Source: Caulobacter mirabilis (GTDB lineage Bacteria > Pseudomonadota > Alphaproteobacteria > Caulobacterales > Caulobacteraceae). From it: 64,000 nt of DNA. Location of the stretch: positions 1,240,001-1,304,000 of the forward strand of contig NZ_CP024201.1 in assembly GCF_002749615.1 (NCBI RefSeq), read 5' to 3'. Below, piece after piece: positions 30,575-39,079 of the stretch. Every line of letters begins with the position of its first letter. Positions within the stretch are counted from its first letter, which is position 1. The translations under genes and the position numbers were made by a program. Below the pieces are notes generated by a model. The model searched no databases. It was not told the DNA's origin and was given only the letters and a program-made list of their open reading frames with translations.

Positions 30575-31670
30575 AGGCAAACACCACCTCCACCGTCTTC
30601 GCCTCCGGCGCCAGGAAGCGCAGCAGGGCCTCGCCTTCGGCGGTCAGGTCGTCCTTGGCGGCCTTCGTCAGCGTCCCGAACGGCGTCGCGGTCAGCACGG
30701 CCTTGGTCTTGGACGCCGTCAGGCTCCAGCTTCCGGCCGCGAAGCCGTCGACCAGAAAGACCGCCGGCACCCGCAGGTTCTGGTTCCACAGCCGCTTGCG
30801 ATCCTCCTCGGCGATCACCCGGGCCCGGTCGGCGTGGCCCAGCATGATCCCGTCGAAGTCGGCCACGAACCGCGCCGGAGCCGGCGTCCCGCCGTCGGCG
30901 ACCGGTCCGTCCTTCACGTCGTACAGCGTCTTGCCGGCCTCGTTGCGGTAGGCGGCCAGCGCCATCCCGTCGACGACCGCCTTCAGGCTCTTCATCGCCG
31001 TGAAGGTCTGGATGTCGGCGACCGTCGCCGGGCCGAAGGCCTCCAGGTAGCGGCGCACGAGGCCCTCGACATCGGCTTTCGGGTCCGGCGCGCGGCCCAG
31101 CCACCGATCGGCCAGGGCGAAGGCCCCGCCGGCCTTGCCGCCCCAAGGACCGTCGTGCGGCATGGCGACCAGCGGCAGGTTCAGCCGCACGGCGTAGGCC
31201 AGGTGGCGCCCGTTCAGGCCGGGCCAACGCTCGGCCAGCACCGTCTGCAGGTCGGCGAAGGCAAGCGGCCCCGCCTCCAGTGCGGCGCGGCCCGCCGCGA
31301 CGACGTCGGCGATCGGGACCACCTTGGTGATCTCGCTCATCTCCGGGCGCATGGCCGCCTCGAGCATCAGGGCGTGCGTGGACCGGAAGGCGACGTAGTC
31401 GCCGGCGCTGACCAGGTGCAGCGTGCCGCGGGTGAAGGTGGCCTTGACCACGCTGCGGTCGGCGAGCGCGCCCAGCAGGGCCTCGCGCCGGAACGCCTGC
31501 AGCCGAGACCACAGGGCGATGAAGGGCGGCCGCGCCTCTTGCGCCTGGAGGCCGTTCAGCCAGTCGATGGCCTCGACGATGGGCGCCTGCCGGCGCTCCA
31601 GCAGCCACTGCCGCGCCAGCAGCGTCCGGTTCAGGGTTCGCGTATCGAGTGTTTGTGGCTTGGCCGTCAT
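30573..31670 (-). CDS. winged-helix DNA-binding domain protein (HTH_42 / YcaQ-AlkX-like)
   Basis: 365 aa belonging to the HTH_42 (formerly DUF1006) family, recognised by LNGLQAQEARPPFIALWSRL near residues 38-57 and the later FTRGTLHLVSAGDY, TFTAMKSLK and WNQNLRVPAVFLVDGFAAGSW. Characterised members (YcaQ, AlkX) are DNA glycosylases that open crosslinks or remove bulky alkyl adducts; many others are unstudied. It is divergent from fghA with a 26-bp gap and lies between frmA and fghA, genes that remove formaldehyde, a DNA-damaging agent. Confidence 0.8.
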   Translation of the reverse strand: MTAKPQTLDTRTLNRTLLARQWLLERRQAPIVEAIDWLNGLQAQEARPPFIALWSRLQAFRREALLGALADRSVVKATFTRGTLHLVSAGDYVAFRSTHALMLEAAMRPEMSEITKVVPIADVVAAGRAALEAGPLAFADLQTVLAERWPGLNGRHLAYAVRLNLPLVAMPHDGPWGGKAGGAFALADRWLGRAPDPKADVEGLVRRYLEAFGPATVADIQTFTAMKSLKAVVDGMALAAYRNEAGKTLYDVKDGPVADGGTPAPARFVADFDGIMLGHADRARVIAEEDRKRLWNQNLRVPAVFLVDGFAAGSWSLTASKTKAVLTATPFGTLTKAAKDDLTAEGEALLRFLAPEAKTVEVVFA

Positions 31671-31696
31671 GAGCCGCAGGCTACATTGCGCCCGTC

Positions 31697-32542
31697 ATGT
31701 CTTCAGTCGAAATCCTCTCCGAACACCGCACCTTCGGCGGAACGCTCCGCTATTGCCGCCACGCCGCCGCCGCGACCGGCGTTCCGATGCGGTTCAGCCT
31801 GTTCCTGCCGGACGGTCCGGGGCCGTTCCCGATGGTCACCTGGCTGTCCGGCCTGACCTGCACCGAGGAGAACTTCACCGCCAAGGCCAACGCCTACGGC
31901 GCGGCTTCGGATCTGGAGATCGCGATCCTGGCTCCAGACACCAGCCCGCGCGGCGAGGGCGTGGCCGATGACCCGGGCTACGACCTTGGGCAAGGGGCTG
32001 GCTTCTATGTCGACGCGACCCAGGCGCCGTGGAAACCGCACTTCCAGATGGAGACCTACATCGTCCGGGACCTGCTCGAGGCGGTCGGGGCGGCGTTTCC
32101 GGTCCATGCCGGGCGGCGCGGGATCATGGGCCATTCGATGGGCGGCCATGGCGCGCTGACCCTGGCGCTGCGCCATCCGAACCTGTTCAAGACGGTGTCG
32201 GCCTTCGCGCCGATCGCCTCGCCGACGCGCTGCCCCTGGGGCCGGAAGGCGTTCGAGGCCTATCTCGGCGCGGACGAGCGCCGGTGGCGAGAGCATGACG
32301 CCGCCCTGCTGATCGAGGCGGGCGTGGCCAAGGGCAGGTTCGACGACATCCTCGTCGAGCAGGGCCTGGCCGACAATTTCCTGGCCGAGCAGCTGAAGCC
32401 CGAACTGCTGGAACAGGCGGCCAAGGCGGCCGGCCAGAAGCTGACCGTCCGCCGTCAGCCCGGCTACGACCACAGCTACTTCTTCATCGCGACCTTCATC
32501 GCCGACCACCTGGCCTGGCACGCGGCCAAGCTCAGGCGCTAG
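31697..32542 (+). CDS. fghA: S-formylglutathione hydrolase
   Basis: Hydrolyses S-formylglutathione, made by FrmA, to formate and glutathione. 281 aa, an esterase D-type alpha/beta hydrolase: oxyanion region WLSGLTCTEENF (49-60), nucleophile Ser147 in GHSMGGHGALTLAL, and the catalytic His in GYDHSYFFIATF near the C-terminus. DTSPRGEGVADD and GAGFYVDATQAPW are family signatures. Its 3' end overlaps that of the convergent peptidase gene by 11 bp. Confidence 0.96.
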   Translation: MSSVEILSEHRTFGGTLRYCRHAAAATGVPMRFSLFLPDGPGPFPMVTWLSGLTCTEENFTAKANAYGAASDLEIAILAPDTSPRGEGVADDPGYDLGQGAGFYVDATQAPWKPHFQMETYIVRDLLEAVGAAFPVHAGRRGIMGHSMGGHGALTLALRHPNLFKTVSAFAPIASPTRCPWGRKAFEAYLGADERRWREHDAALLIEAGVAKGRFDDILVEQGLADNFLAEQLKPELLEQAAKAAGQKLTVRRQPGYDHSYFFIATFIADHLAWHAAKLRR

Positions 32543-33563
32543 CAGGCGTGATCGCGGCGGCCAGGCGCGGCGTCCACCGGGGCAGGTCCGTCCTGGCGGC
32601 GGCGGTGTTGTAGGCCGCCAGCACCCAGCCGTCCCGGAAGGCCGCGATCAGCCGCGGCCGCCCCAGAGCGCGCTCCACGGTCACGGCCATGCGCCAGCCC
32701 ACCGTGTACCAGGCGCCTTGGGTTCCGAAGTAGCCGGTCATCCTGGCGTCGACCGCAGCAGCCTCGCCGGCGGTTCCGTCCAGCACCCGCAGGAAGAAGG
32801 CGTCCTGCTCGGCCAGCAGTTCGGGGAACCGGGCGGCGTTGGCGTCCCATTCGGCGCGTTCGGCCGGTTCGCTGACGGCGTGCGGATGGATGTCCGGTCC
32901 GCCGGCCGCCGCCAGCATCGCCAGGCCTTCGCCGAAGCCGCTGGTCCAGCGGCGCAGCTGGGCGACCCCGGGCGGCGTCCCCGGCGGGTTGGCGATCCGC
33001 GAGACGGCGCCCATGCCGATGTGATGCAGTTCGTGCGCCATGGTGTTGCGCGCCTTGGCTGCCGACACCTTCGGGTCGAGGTGCAGGAAAATCGCCGGAT
33101 CACCCTTCAGGTCGAAGACGAAGGAGTTGGCCTTCGGCTTGATGACCGGGAAGACGGTCGCGCGCAGCGTCGTCCCGGGCGGCAGATAGGCCCTCGCCAG
33201 AGCGGCGGCTCCGTCGACCGGCGTCTCTCGCCAGGCGGCCAGCGTCCGGCGCAGGTCGGCGGCCCTGGCGCGGCTTTCCGGCGCGGTCAGGAAGGCGCGC
33301 ATGTCGTCGTCCGAGAAGGCGCGGCCCAGGCTCGCCTCGCGGGCCTTCAGGCGATGGTGACCGGCGCTCTCGAACAGCCGGCGCCAGTCGGTCTCGCCAA
33401 GGGGCCGGCCGGCGTTCAGGGCGTCCAGGATGGCCAGCGCCGCCTCGGCCTGATCGACGTCCAACGCGACGCCCGACGCCTGCGCGGCGGCGGACGGAGC
33501 GATCAATCCGGCCGCCGCCATCACGCCCAGGCGACGTCGGGTCAGGGTCCAGTCGGCGGTCAT
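32532..33563 (-). CDS. Tat-exported putative zinc metallopeptidase (DUF5700-like)
   Basis: 343 aa. The N-terminus TRRRLGVMAAAGL is a twin-arginine signal with cleavage near AAAQA. The mature part contains His177-Glu178-x-x-His181 (NTMAHELHHIGMG) and, about 30 residues later, Glu212 in GFGEGLAML, the spacing of a gluzincin-type zinc site (HExxH plus Glu). It resembles the DUF5700 putative zinc-dependent peptidases; no substrate is known. The neighbour on the same strand, 65 bp upstream, is another exported HExxH protein of similar size. Confidence 0.75.
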   Translation of the reverse strand: MTADWTLTRRRLGVMAAAGLIAPSAAAQASGVALDVDQAEAALAILDALNAGRPLGETDWRRLFESAGHHRLKAREASLGRAFSDDDMRAFLTAPESRARAADLRRTLAAWRETPVDGAAALARAYLPPGTTLRATVFPVIKPKANSFVFDLKGDPAIFLHLDPKVSAAKARNTMAHELHHIGMGAVSRIANPPGTPPGVAQLRRWTSGFGEGLAMLAAAGGPDIHPHAVSEPAERAEWDANAARFPELLAEQDAFFLRVLDGTAGEAAAVDARMTGYFGTQGAWYTVGWRMAVTVERALGRPRLIAAFRDGWVLAAYNTAAARTDLPRWTPRLAAAITPASA

Positions 33564-33628
33564 GCTCCAGGCCTCTCGCGGAGCCCTATGGCTACGCCCG
33601 CCCGGCCCGATCGCCTAGCAGACTCGCC

Positions 33629-34567
33629 TCAGGTTTTGGCAGCCAGCAGGGCGTCGATCGCCGCGGCTAAGCGCGCCGGGGCGTCGGCCTCGGGGATGCG
33701 GGCGATCTGCGCCCAGCTGAGGCCCTGGTCGTGCAACGCTCCGACCACGACCCAGCCGGCGTAGTAGGCCTCGCGCTCGATCCCGGCCGGCCCCTTGCCG
33801 ATGGTGAAGCGGTGGACGTCGTCCGAGCCGGACAGCGCGGCGGCGTCCCGCACATCGGCGAGGATCTGGCGCCGCTTGGCGGTCGCCTCGGCGAACCAGC
33901 CCGGGCGGTGCGAGGTGATCTCCTCGGGCGACCGGTCCGGATGCAGGGCGTGCGCGACGCGCATGGCCAGGCCCTCGCTCAGCGCGGTGACGCCGATGCT
34001 GCGCTCCCAGGCGCCGGAACTCACGCCCATGCCGATCTGGACCGCGTGGGTCAGTTCGTGGGGCAGGATGTAGGCCCGCATGCCCGGGTCCATCTCGATG
34101 GGGATGGCCACGACCGGCCGTTTGCTGTCGCCGGCGGTGAAGGCGTTCGGCTCCAGGCCGCCGACATAGGCCAGCAGGGTGATGGTCACCGGCTTGTCGG
34201 GCTTCAGCAGGCCGACGACCTGGTCGAGCGCCGACTGGGGCGAGGGGGTCATGCCGGCGGCGCCGGCGCGGATGCGGTCCATCACCGTCGGATAGCGGTC
34301 CCAGGCCGCGTCGAGCAGGCGGCGGGCCATGGCCTGGCCCTCCGGCGTCGGCGGCACGGCGGCGAACCCGTAGAGCTCCTTCCACAGCGCCCAGCGGCGG
34401 TCCGGATCGGCCTTCTCCCGCGTCGCCGCCTCGTAGAAGGCGAGGAACTTGGGCGACAGGTCCTTGATCACGAGCGTCGAGGCCGCGGGCTCGACGGCCG
34501 CGGCGCTGCCGGCGGTCGCGGCCGAGGCGGCGAGGAGGCCGAGGGTGGTTCGTCTGCTGATCATCAT
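33629..34567 (-). CDS. Tat-exported putative zinc metallopeptidase (DUF2268-like)
   Basis: 312 aa with a twin-arginine signal (MMISRRTTLGLLAASAATAG). The zinc motif is His170-Glu-x-x-His174 in ILPHELTHAVQIG, followed by Glu198 in LSEGLAMRV, which resembles DUF2268-type peptidases. The separation of HExxH and the third Glu (24 residues) is slightly shorter than in its neighbour. ATG is doubled (ATGATG), so the start could be 34567 or 34564. It probably forms a transcription unit with the following 32532-33563 gene. Confidence 0.75.
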   Translation of the reverse strand: MMISRRTTLGLLAASAATAGSAAAVEPAASTLVIKDLSPKFLAFYEAATREKADPDRRWALWKELYGFAAVPPTPEGQAMARRLLDAAWDRYPTVMDRIRAGAAGMTPSPQSALDQVVGLLKPDKPVTITLLAYVGGLEPNAFTAGDSKRPVVAIPIEMDPGMRAYILPHELTHAVQIGMGVSSGAWERSIGVTALSEGLAMRVAHALHPDRSPEEITSHRPGWFAEATAKRRQILADVRDAAALSGSDDVHRFTIGKGPAGIEREAYYAGWVVVGALHDQGLSWAQIARIPEADAPARLAAAIDALLAAKT

Positions 34568-34629
34568 GCGCGCTAGGTCGCGGCGCGGACAGGATCGGGC
34601 AACTTAATTCGCCGTCACCTGGCGGCGGG

Positions 34630-36066
34630 CTAGATTCCGGCGCCGAGGTCGAGGAACACCGTCGCCAGGGCCGGCGCATGGTCGACGTCGCGCGCCAGCA
34701 CATGGGCCAGGCCGTCGACCTGGGCGGCGATCTCGGGCACGGCGGTGATCTCCCACCAGGCCGGCCGGGTCAGCGGGCCGACGGCGTGGAGCCAGGTCGA
34801 AGCCTCGCCCCTGGCCGACAGCACGGCGCAGTCGGCGGTCTCCAGTCCCAGGCCCAGGGCGTCCGGCGCGATCAGGCCTCGGCGGGCCAGGTCGGCGAAC
34901 AGCGGGACCTCCAGCCCCTTCAGGTCGCTGCGCGGGCCGGTGCAGTTGATCACCCGCGCCGCCGCCAGGGTCTCCGCCGCGCCGCCGCCGCGGGGATGCA
35001 GGGTGATGGCCAAGCGGTCGCCGTCGCGTCGCCAGTCGCGCAGCCGGCCGCCCTTGACCGTCAGCCGGCCCTCGGCCGTCAGGGTCTCTATGCCGGCGGC
35101 GATGCGCGGCGCCATGCGGTGGCGGAAGACGTCCCAGCGCGCCCGCTGATGGCGCAGGAAGCGGCTGCGGTCAGCCGGAGTCCATTCGGCCCAGATCCGG
35201 CCGATGTAGGGGCGCACGGCGTCGATGACCCGCTGCCAGGGCTGGCCCTCGGCCACCGCCTTGCGAATCTCGGCGCGGATGATCCGCGACAGCACGGCCG
35301 GGCCGGCGGGCAGGTGCGGCGCGAGGAAGGTCGGCCAGGCGCCGCCGTAGCGGTGGGCGCGGGGCAGCAGGCCGCGGCGCGAGACGGCGACCATCGGCCC
35401 GCGGTGGCCGTCCTCGGTCAGCTTCAGGGCGATGTCGACCATGGTCAGGCCGGTCCCGATCAGCAGCACCGGGGCGTCGGGATCGAGCCCTTCCAGCGCC
35501 GTCCGGTCCCAGGGATCGACGACGAAGGCCGGATCGTCCTGCAGCCAATGGTCCGCGGGCAGGGGCGGGCGCGGCGGCAGGTTGCCGGTGGCCAGCACCA
35601 CCGTCTCCGCCTCGACCTCGCGGCCGTCGCGCAGGACCAGGCCGCGGCGGGGCGCGTCGAGCATCCGCACGGCCTCGCCGCGCAGCACGGTCACGGCGCC
35701 CGAGGCCCGGGCGGCCGCCAGCTGGTCGGCCAGATAGCGCCCCCACAGCGCGCGCGGCGCGAAGGCGGCCGCCATGTCGCCGCCGCTCTCGGCCAGGGCC
35801 TCGTCCATGCCGCCATGGGCGGCCAGCCAATCGGCGAAGGTCGGCGTCAGCCCGACCTCCATCCGCGCCACCGGCACGTTCAGCAGGTGCGAGGGCGCGC
35901 AGGCGCCATAGGCCAGCCCCCGGCCCGGCCGGTTCGACGGCTCGATCAGGAGGACGCGCCCTTCGGGTCGCGCGGCGGCGAGTTTCAACGCCAGCAAAGT
36001 CCCGCTGAAGCCGCCGCCTACGATGGCGACGGCCGCACGGCTGCCGGCGGGCGGTTCGAAAGCCAT
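34630..36066 (-). CDS. FAD/NAD(P)-binding oxidoreductase-like protein
   Basis: 478 aa from ATG 36066; the frame runs on to 36231 but the extension is not protein-like. FAD site GxGxxG at Gly17-Gly22 (VAIVGGGFSGTLLAL), with the matching acidic residue in LLIEPSNRPGRGLAYG; a second Rossmann motif is VLLIGTGLTMVDIAL. The family (NAD_binding_9, HI0933-unrelated) is usually annotated as FAD/NAD(P)-binding protein or hydroxyacylglutathione-linked oxidoreductase without proof. It is divergent from a serine hydrolase across about 206 bp. Confidence 0.8.
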   Translation of the reverse strand: MAFEPPAGSRAAVAIVGGGFSGTLLALKLAAARPEGRVLLIEPSNRPGRGLAYGACAPSHLLNVPVARMEVGLTPTFADWLAAHGGMDEALAESGGDMAAAFAPRALWGRYLADQLAAARASGAVTVLRGEAVRMLDAPRRGLVLRDGREVEAETVVLATGNLPPRPPLPADHWLQDDPAFVVDPWDRTALEGLDPDAPVLLIGTGLTMVDIALKLTEDGHRGPMVAVSRRGLLPRAHRYGGAWPTFLAPHLPAGPAVLSRIIRAEIRKAVAEGQPWQRVIDAVRPYIGRIWAEWTPADRSRFLRHQRARWDVFRHRMAPRIAAGIETLTAEGRLTVKGGRLRDWRRDGDRLAITLHPRGGGAAETLAAARVINCTGPRSDLKGLEVPLFADLARRGLIAPDALGLGLETADCAVLSARGEASTWLHAVGPLTRPAWWEITAVPEIAAQVDGLAHVLARDVDHAPALATVFLDLGAGI

Positions 36067-36272
36067 CGGCCCTGAGGATTCGAAGTGGATGCCCGAACCG
36101 GTGATGTAGCGGTCGGGGGCGAGTCTGGATAGCGATTTGACCCCGATGCAGTCCAGGTCGAGCGGTGCAGGGCCAATGCAGTTCGGACCAATTCTCGGCC
36201 AGGCTCGGCGCGGAGCTCTTGACCGCCCCATCGGCCATGCGTCGGATACCGTCGATACATCGGAGGGGTGAC

Positions 36273-37691
36273 ATGCGTCTGCTTCTGCTGGGGTGCGTGG
36301 TCGGGCTGTCCCTGTCGGCGACGGCCGCCGTCGCCGCGGACCCGGATCGCCAGCGCCGGGTCGAGACCGGCCTCATGGGCGCGGCGGTGTTCGGGGATCG
36401 GCCGGAGACCTGGTCCCTCGAGTCGCGGATGGCGCACTGGAAGGTCCCAGGCGTCAGCATCGCGGTGGTCGACGACGGCAAGATCGTCTGGGCCAAGGGC
36501 TACGGGGTGCTGGCGGCGGGCGAGCCGGCGCCGGTGACGGCCCGGACCCGCTTCCAGGCGGCCTCGATCAGCAAGCCGGTCGCGGCGGCCGGCGCCCTGT
36601 CGCTGGTCGAGACCGGCCAGCTCAGCCTCGACGGCGACGTAAGCAAGGTCCTGAAGACCTGGACCCTGCCGGCCAATCCCTACACGGCCGAGCGGCCGCT
36701 GACCCTGCGCGATCTGCTGTCCCACACCGGCGGAACCAGCCAGCACGGCTTTCCGGGTTACGCCCAGGGCGCGGCCGTTCCGACGCTGACGCAGCTTCTG
36801 GACGGCAAGGCGCCGGCCAGCAACCCCGCGATCACCTTCGAGGCTAGGCCCGGCGAGCGCTGGAAGTACTCCGGCGGCGGCTACGAGATCGCCGAGCAGG
36901 TGATGATCGACGCCGCCGGCAAGCCCTTCCCCGACATCCTGGCCGAGCGCGTGTTCAAACCGGCCGGGATGGCGGCCAGCGGCTACGCCCGGCCGGACAT
37001 GGGCGCCTTCGCGCTCGCCCACGGCCGCGACGGCAGGACCATCCCTGGCGGTTGGCACACCTATCCGGAGCATGCGGCGGCCGGGCTCTGGACCACGCCG
37101 ACCGACCTGGCGCGGTTCGGCATCGCCCTGTCCCGGGGCTGGCAGGGCAAGGCCGGCGGCATGCTCAAGCCCGGGACGGTCAAGGCCATGGCGACCGAAG
37201 TGAAGGACGGCTACGGCCTGGGCGTCGGCCTGCAAGGCGAAGGGGAAGCCTTCGCCCTGATCCACGGCGGGGCGAATCGCGGCTTCAAGGCCAACTGGGT
37301 CATCCACCCCGGCTCGGGCGACGGCGTGGCGGTAATGACCAACGGCGAGGCCGGCGACCTGCTGGCGCGTGAGATCCTGCGCGCGGTGGCTCGCACCTAC
37401 GACTGGCCCGACTACAGGCCCGAGGTCTATCAGCCCCACGCCCTGCCGCCGGACGTTCTGGCCTCCCGCGTCGGGGATTGGAGCGTGGGCGAGGGGGACA
37501 AGCGCATGGTCTTTCCCGCCAAGCTGGTCGATGGGCGGCTGGTCTTCGTCACGCCGCGCGGCGAATTCGGCTTCGTCCCGATCGGGCCGACGACCATGGT
37601 CTCGGTCGACCTGGGCATAAAGGCCGAGTTCTCGAAGACCGAGGACGGACGCGACAAGGCCAGGGTGTTCGGCGAGACCCTGACGAAGTAG
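36273..37691 (+). CDS. exported serine hydrolase, class C beta-lactamase fold
   Basis: 472 aa from ATG 36273 with GGAGGGG 7-13 nt upstream and a signal peptide ending near AAVAAD. The catalytic SxxK is Ser98-Lys101 (QAASISKPV). The second element is Tyr in KYSGGGYEIAEQ, and LIHGGANRG provides the third strand motif. A C-terminal extension after residue 400 (VGDWSVGEG ... EFGFVPIGPTTM) looks like a lipocalin-like domain often fused to this family. Such proteins include esterases, D-aminopeptidases and peptidoglycan enzymes; activity is not predictable here. Confidence 0.82.
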   Translation: MRLLLLGCVVGLSLSATAAVAADPDRQRRVETGLMGAAVFGDRPETWSLESRMAHWKVPGVSIAVVDDGKIVWAKGYGVLAAGEPAPVTARTRFQAASISKPVAAAGALSLVETGQLSLDGDVSKVLKTWTLPANPYTAERPLTLRDLLSHTGGTSQHGFPGYAQGAAVPTLTQLLDGKAPASNPAITFEARPGERWKYSGGGYEIAEQVMIDAAGKPFPDILAERVFKPAGMAASGYARPDMGAFALAHGRDGRTIPGGWHTYPEHAAAGLWTTPTDLARFGIALSRGWQGKAGGMLKPGTVKAMATEVKDGYGLGVGLQGEGEAFALIHGGANRGFKANWVIHPGSGDGVAVMTNGEAGDLLAREILRAVARTYDWPDYRPEVYQPHALPPDVLASRVGDWSVGEGDKRMVFPAKLVDGRLVFVTPRGEFGFVPIGPTTMVSVDLGIKAEFSKTEDGRDKARVFGETLTK

Positions 37692-37718
37692 TCTCCAGCG
37701 GCCCTGGGGCCGAGCGAC

Positions 37719-38216
37719 CTAGCCGTCTTCGTCTCCCGCGTCGCCGGCGGCGCCGCGGCGGCGCCGCAACAGCTTCAGCGGGCGCAGCAATTCATCCGCC
37801 GCGGCGCGGTCGGCGAAGATGAGGACGATGGCTTCGAGATGGATCCGCGTCCGGGTCGGCGACGGCGGGTCGTGGCCGGCCAGCAGTTCGCATAGTCCCG
37901 CGGCGGCTTCGCCGAGCTCGGGCCGTCCGAACAGCCCGGCCAGTCCGGCGATCCTTTCGGCCGCCATGTAGAGGTCCGGCGCGCTGGCGCCGATCCGACC
38001 GTAGCCGCGCAGGAAGTGCAGCTCGGCGTGAAGCACGCCGACCAGGCGGTCGATCTCGGCGACGGCCTGCTCGCGGCGCCCGGCCACGGCCCGGTTCGCG
38101 GCCGAGACGGCGGCGCGTGAGTCCAGGCCGCGACGCTCCCTCAGGAAACCGGCCAGGGTGTTGCCGGACGTGAGAAGGCGGGGGCCGTCCACGGCCTTGG
38201 ACGCGCGCGGCCTCAT
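37719..38216 (-). CDS. helical, Hpt-like protein in an operon with an atypical receiver
   Basis: 165 aa starting at ATG 38216, which overlaps the stop of the preceding receiver gene as ATGA. The part from about residue 45 to 150 is nearly all helical, with HAELHFLRGYGRIGASAPDL and MAAERIAGLAGLFGRPELGE followed by AAAGLCELL. This resembles histidine phosphotransfer (Hpt) four-helix bundles, with His candidates in VLHAELHFL, but I cannot prove a phospho-acceptor. The C-terminus is a run of Arg and Gly (RRRRGAAGDAGDEDG). Translational coupling says it works with the receiver-like protein. Confidence 0.6.
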   Translation of the reverse strand: MRPRASKAVDGPRLLTSGNTLAGFLRERRGLDSRAAVSAANRAVAGRREQAVAEIDRLVGVLHAELHFLRGYGRIGASAPDLYMAAERIAGLAGLFGRPELGEAAAGLCELLAGHDPPSPTRTRIHLEAIVLIFADRAAADELLRPLKLLRRRRGAAGDAGDEDG

Positions 38217-38749
38217 CGGATCGCCGCGGCGTGGTCGAGAGGATCGCCTGCTCGCCGGTCCGCTTCGCCCAGCGGCGGCCCGTCGTCCCGCATTCGCCGA
38301 TCCGGCCCGAAGTAGGCGTCCATGTCGACGAACTCGCGAGGCGTCTTGGCCAGCCAGAGGATGCGGTCGAAGACGGTCCGCGCCTGCAGGGGCTTGCTCA
38401 GCACGAAGGTCGCGCCGGCCTCCCGAGCGCGCTCGATCAGGGACCGGGGCGTGTAGCTGGACATCACCACCACCGGCGCCGTGCGGGAGGGGTGGTCGAC
38501 CGAGCGTCGGAGCGCCGAGATGCTGTCCAGCTCGTGCAGGTTGATGGCGGTCACGCCGACGAAGATCAGGTCGAAACCCTGTTCCGTCCAAAGCGGGATC
38601 TGGCTCGGATAGCGGGATCTCTGGACCCGTCTCAGGCCGAAGCCGCCGAGCATCGCGACGAGCATGTCCTGCTCGGTCGCGCTGGGCTCGCAAACGAGCG
38701 CGGACGCCTCGGAGAGGTCGATTCTGTTGTATTGGAGTACATTTGCCAC
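38213..38749 (-). CDS. receiver-like protein without the phospho-acceptor Asp
   Basis: 178 aa from a GTG start at 38749. Residues about 14-140 have the order of a CheY-like receiver: beta-1 ALVCEPSATEQDML, beta-3 FDLIFVGVTAIN, beta-4 VVVMSSYTP with the conserved Ser/Thr, beta-5 FVLSKPLQARTV with the conserved Lys. The acidic pair after beta-1 is reduced (CEPSATE) and the Asp at the end of beta-3 is replaced (Gly/Val in FVGV), so it cannot be phosphorylated in the usual way. It is coupled to the following Hpt-like gene. A pseudo-receiver role, binding partners by conformation, is inferred. Confidence 0.75.
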   Translation of the reverse strand: MANVLQYNRIDLSEASALVCEPSATEQDMLVAMLGGFGLRRVQRSRYPSQIPLWTEQGFDLIFVGVTAINLHELDSISALRRSVDHPSRTAPVVVMSSYTPRSLIERAREAGATFVLSKPLQARTVFDRILWLAKTPREFVDMDAYFGPDRRMRDDGPPLGEADRRAGDPLDHAAAIR

Positions 38750-38779
38750 GGATTTCGCCCCGATATTGGACCGGCCAAT

Positions 38780-38900
38780 GCGACGAAATCTGAGTTAAGT
38801 CAGTGTTTATAGAGTCAAGTGTTTGCAGTGAGTTGTAATTGTGACAACGTTGAAGCTGATTTTACAATGGTAAAATCTGATGATCGGGTCGGTCTTGGGT
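38780..38900. promoter_or_regulatory. A/T-rich island with two palindromes upstream of the receiver-like gene
   Basis: An unusually A/T-rich stretch in a GC-rich chromosome. It has GTTGT-AATTGTG-ACAAC (38832-38848) and the perfect GATTTTAC-AATG-GTAAAATC (38858-38877). These could be binding sites controlling the gene starting at 38749. Nothing here is coding. An inverted repeat of family 2 follows. Confidence 0.45.
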
Positions 38901-38916
38901 ATTGTGTATTCAATAC

Positions 38917-39022
38917 CGATCATCCCGACGAAGGTCGGGATCCAGTTTCAGGCTCGGCGCCAGAAGATTTCACATCAAACTACAGCCCTACGAGCTGGAT
39001 CCCGGCCTTCGCCGGGACGACG
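38917..39022. repeat. long inverted repeat, CCCGGCGAAGGCCGGG family (copy C)
   Basis: Left arm 38917-38945, right arm 38994-39022, inverted with few mismatches. The left arm is slightly decayed (CCCGACGAAGGTCGGG). It shares TTTCAGGCTCGGCG with copy A and CTACGAGCTGGATCCCGGCC with copy B. Confidence 0.82.
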
Positions 39023-39079
39023 GGCTGAAAGGACGTGGCTGAGGCTTTGAAATCCCGAGGCCCCAATTGAGTCGGGACC

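Noticed and set aside
38858-38877. The perfect palindrome as a rho-independent terminator
   Set aside because: The stem is A/T-rich and has no following T-run in either direction, and no gene ends there.
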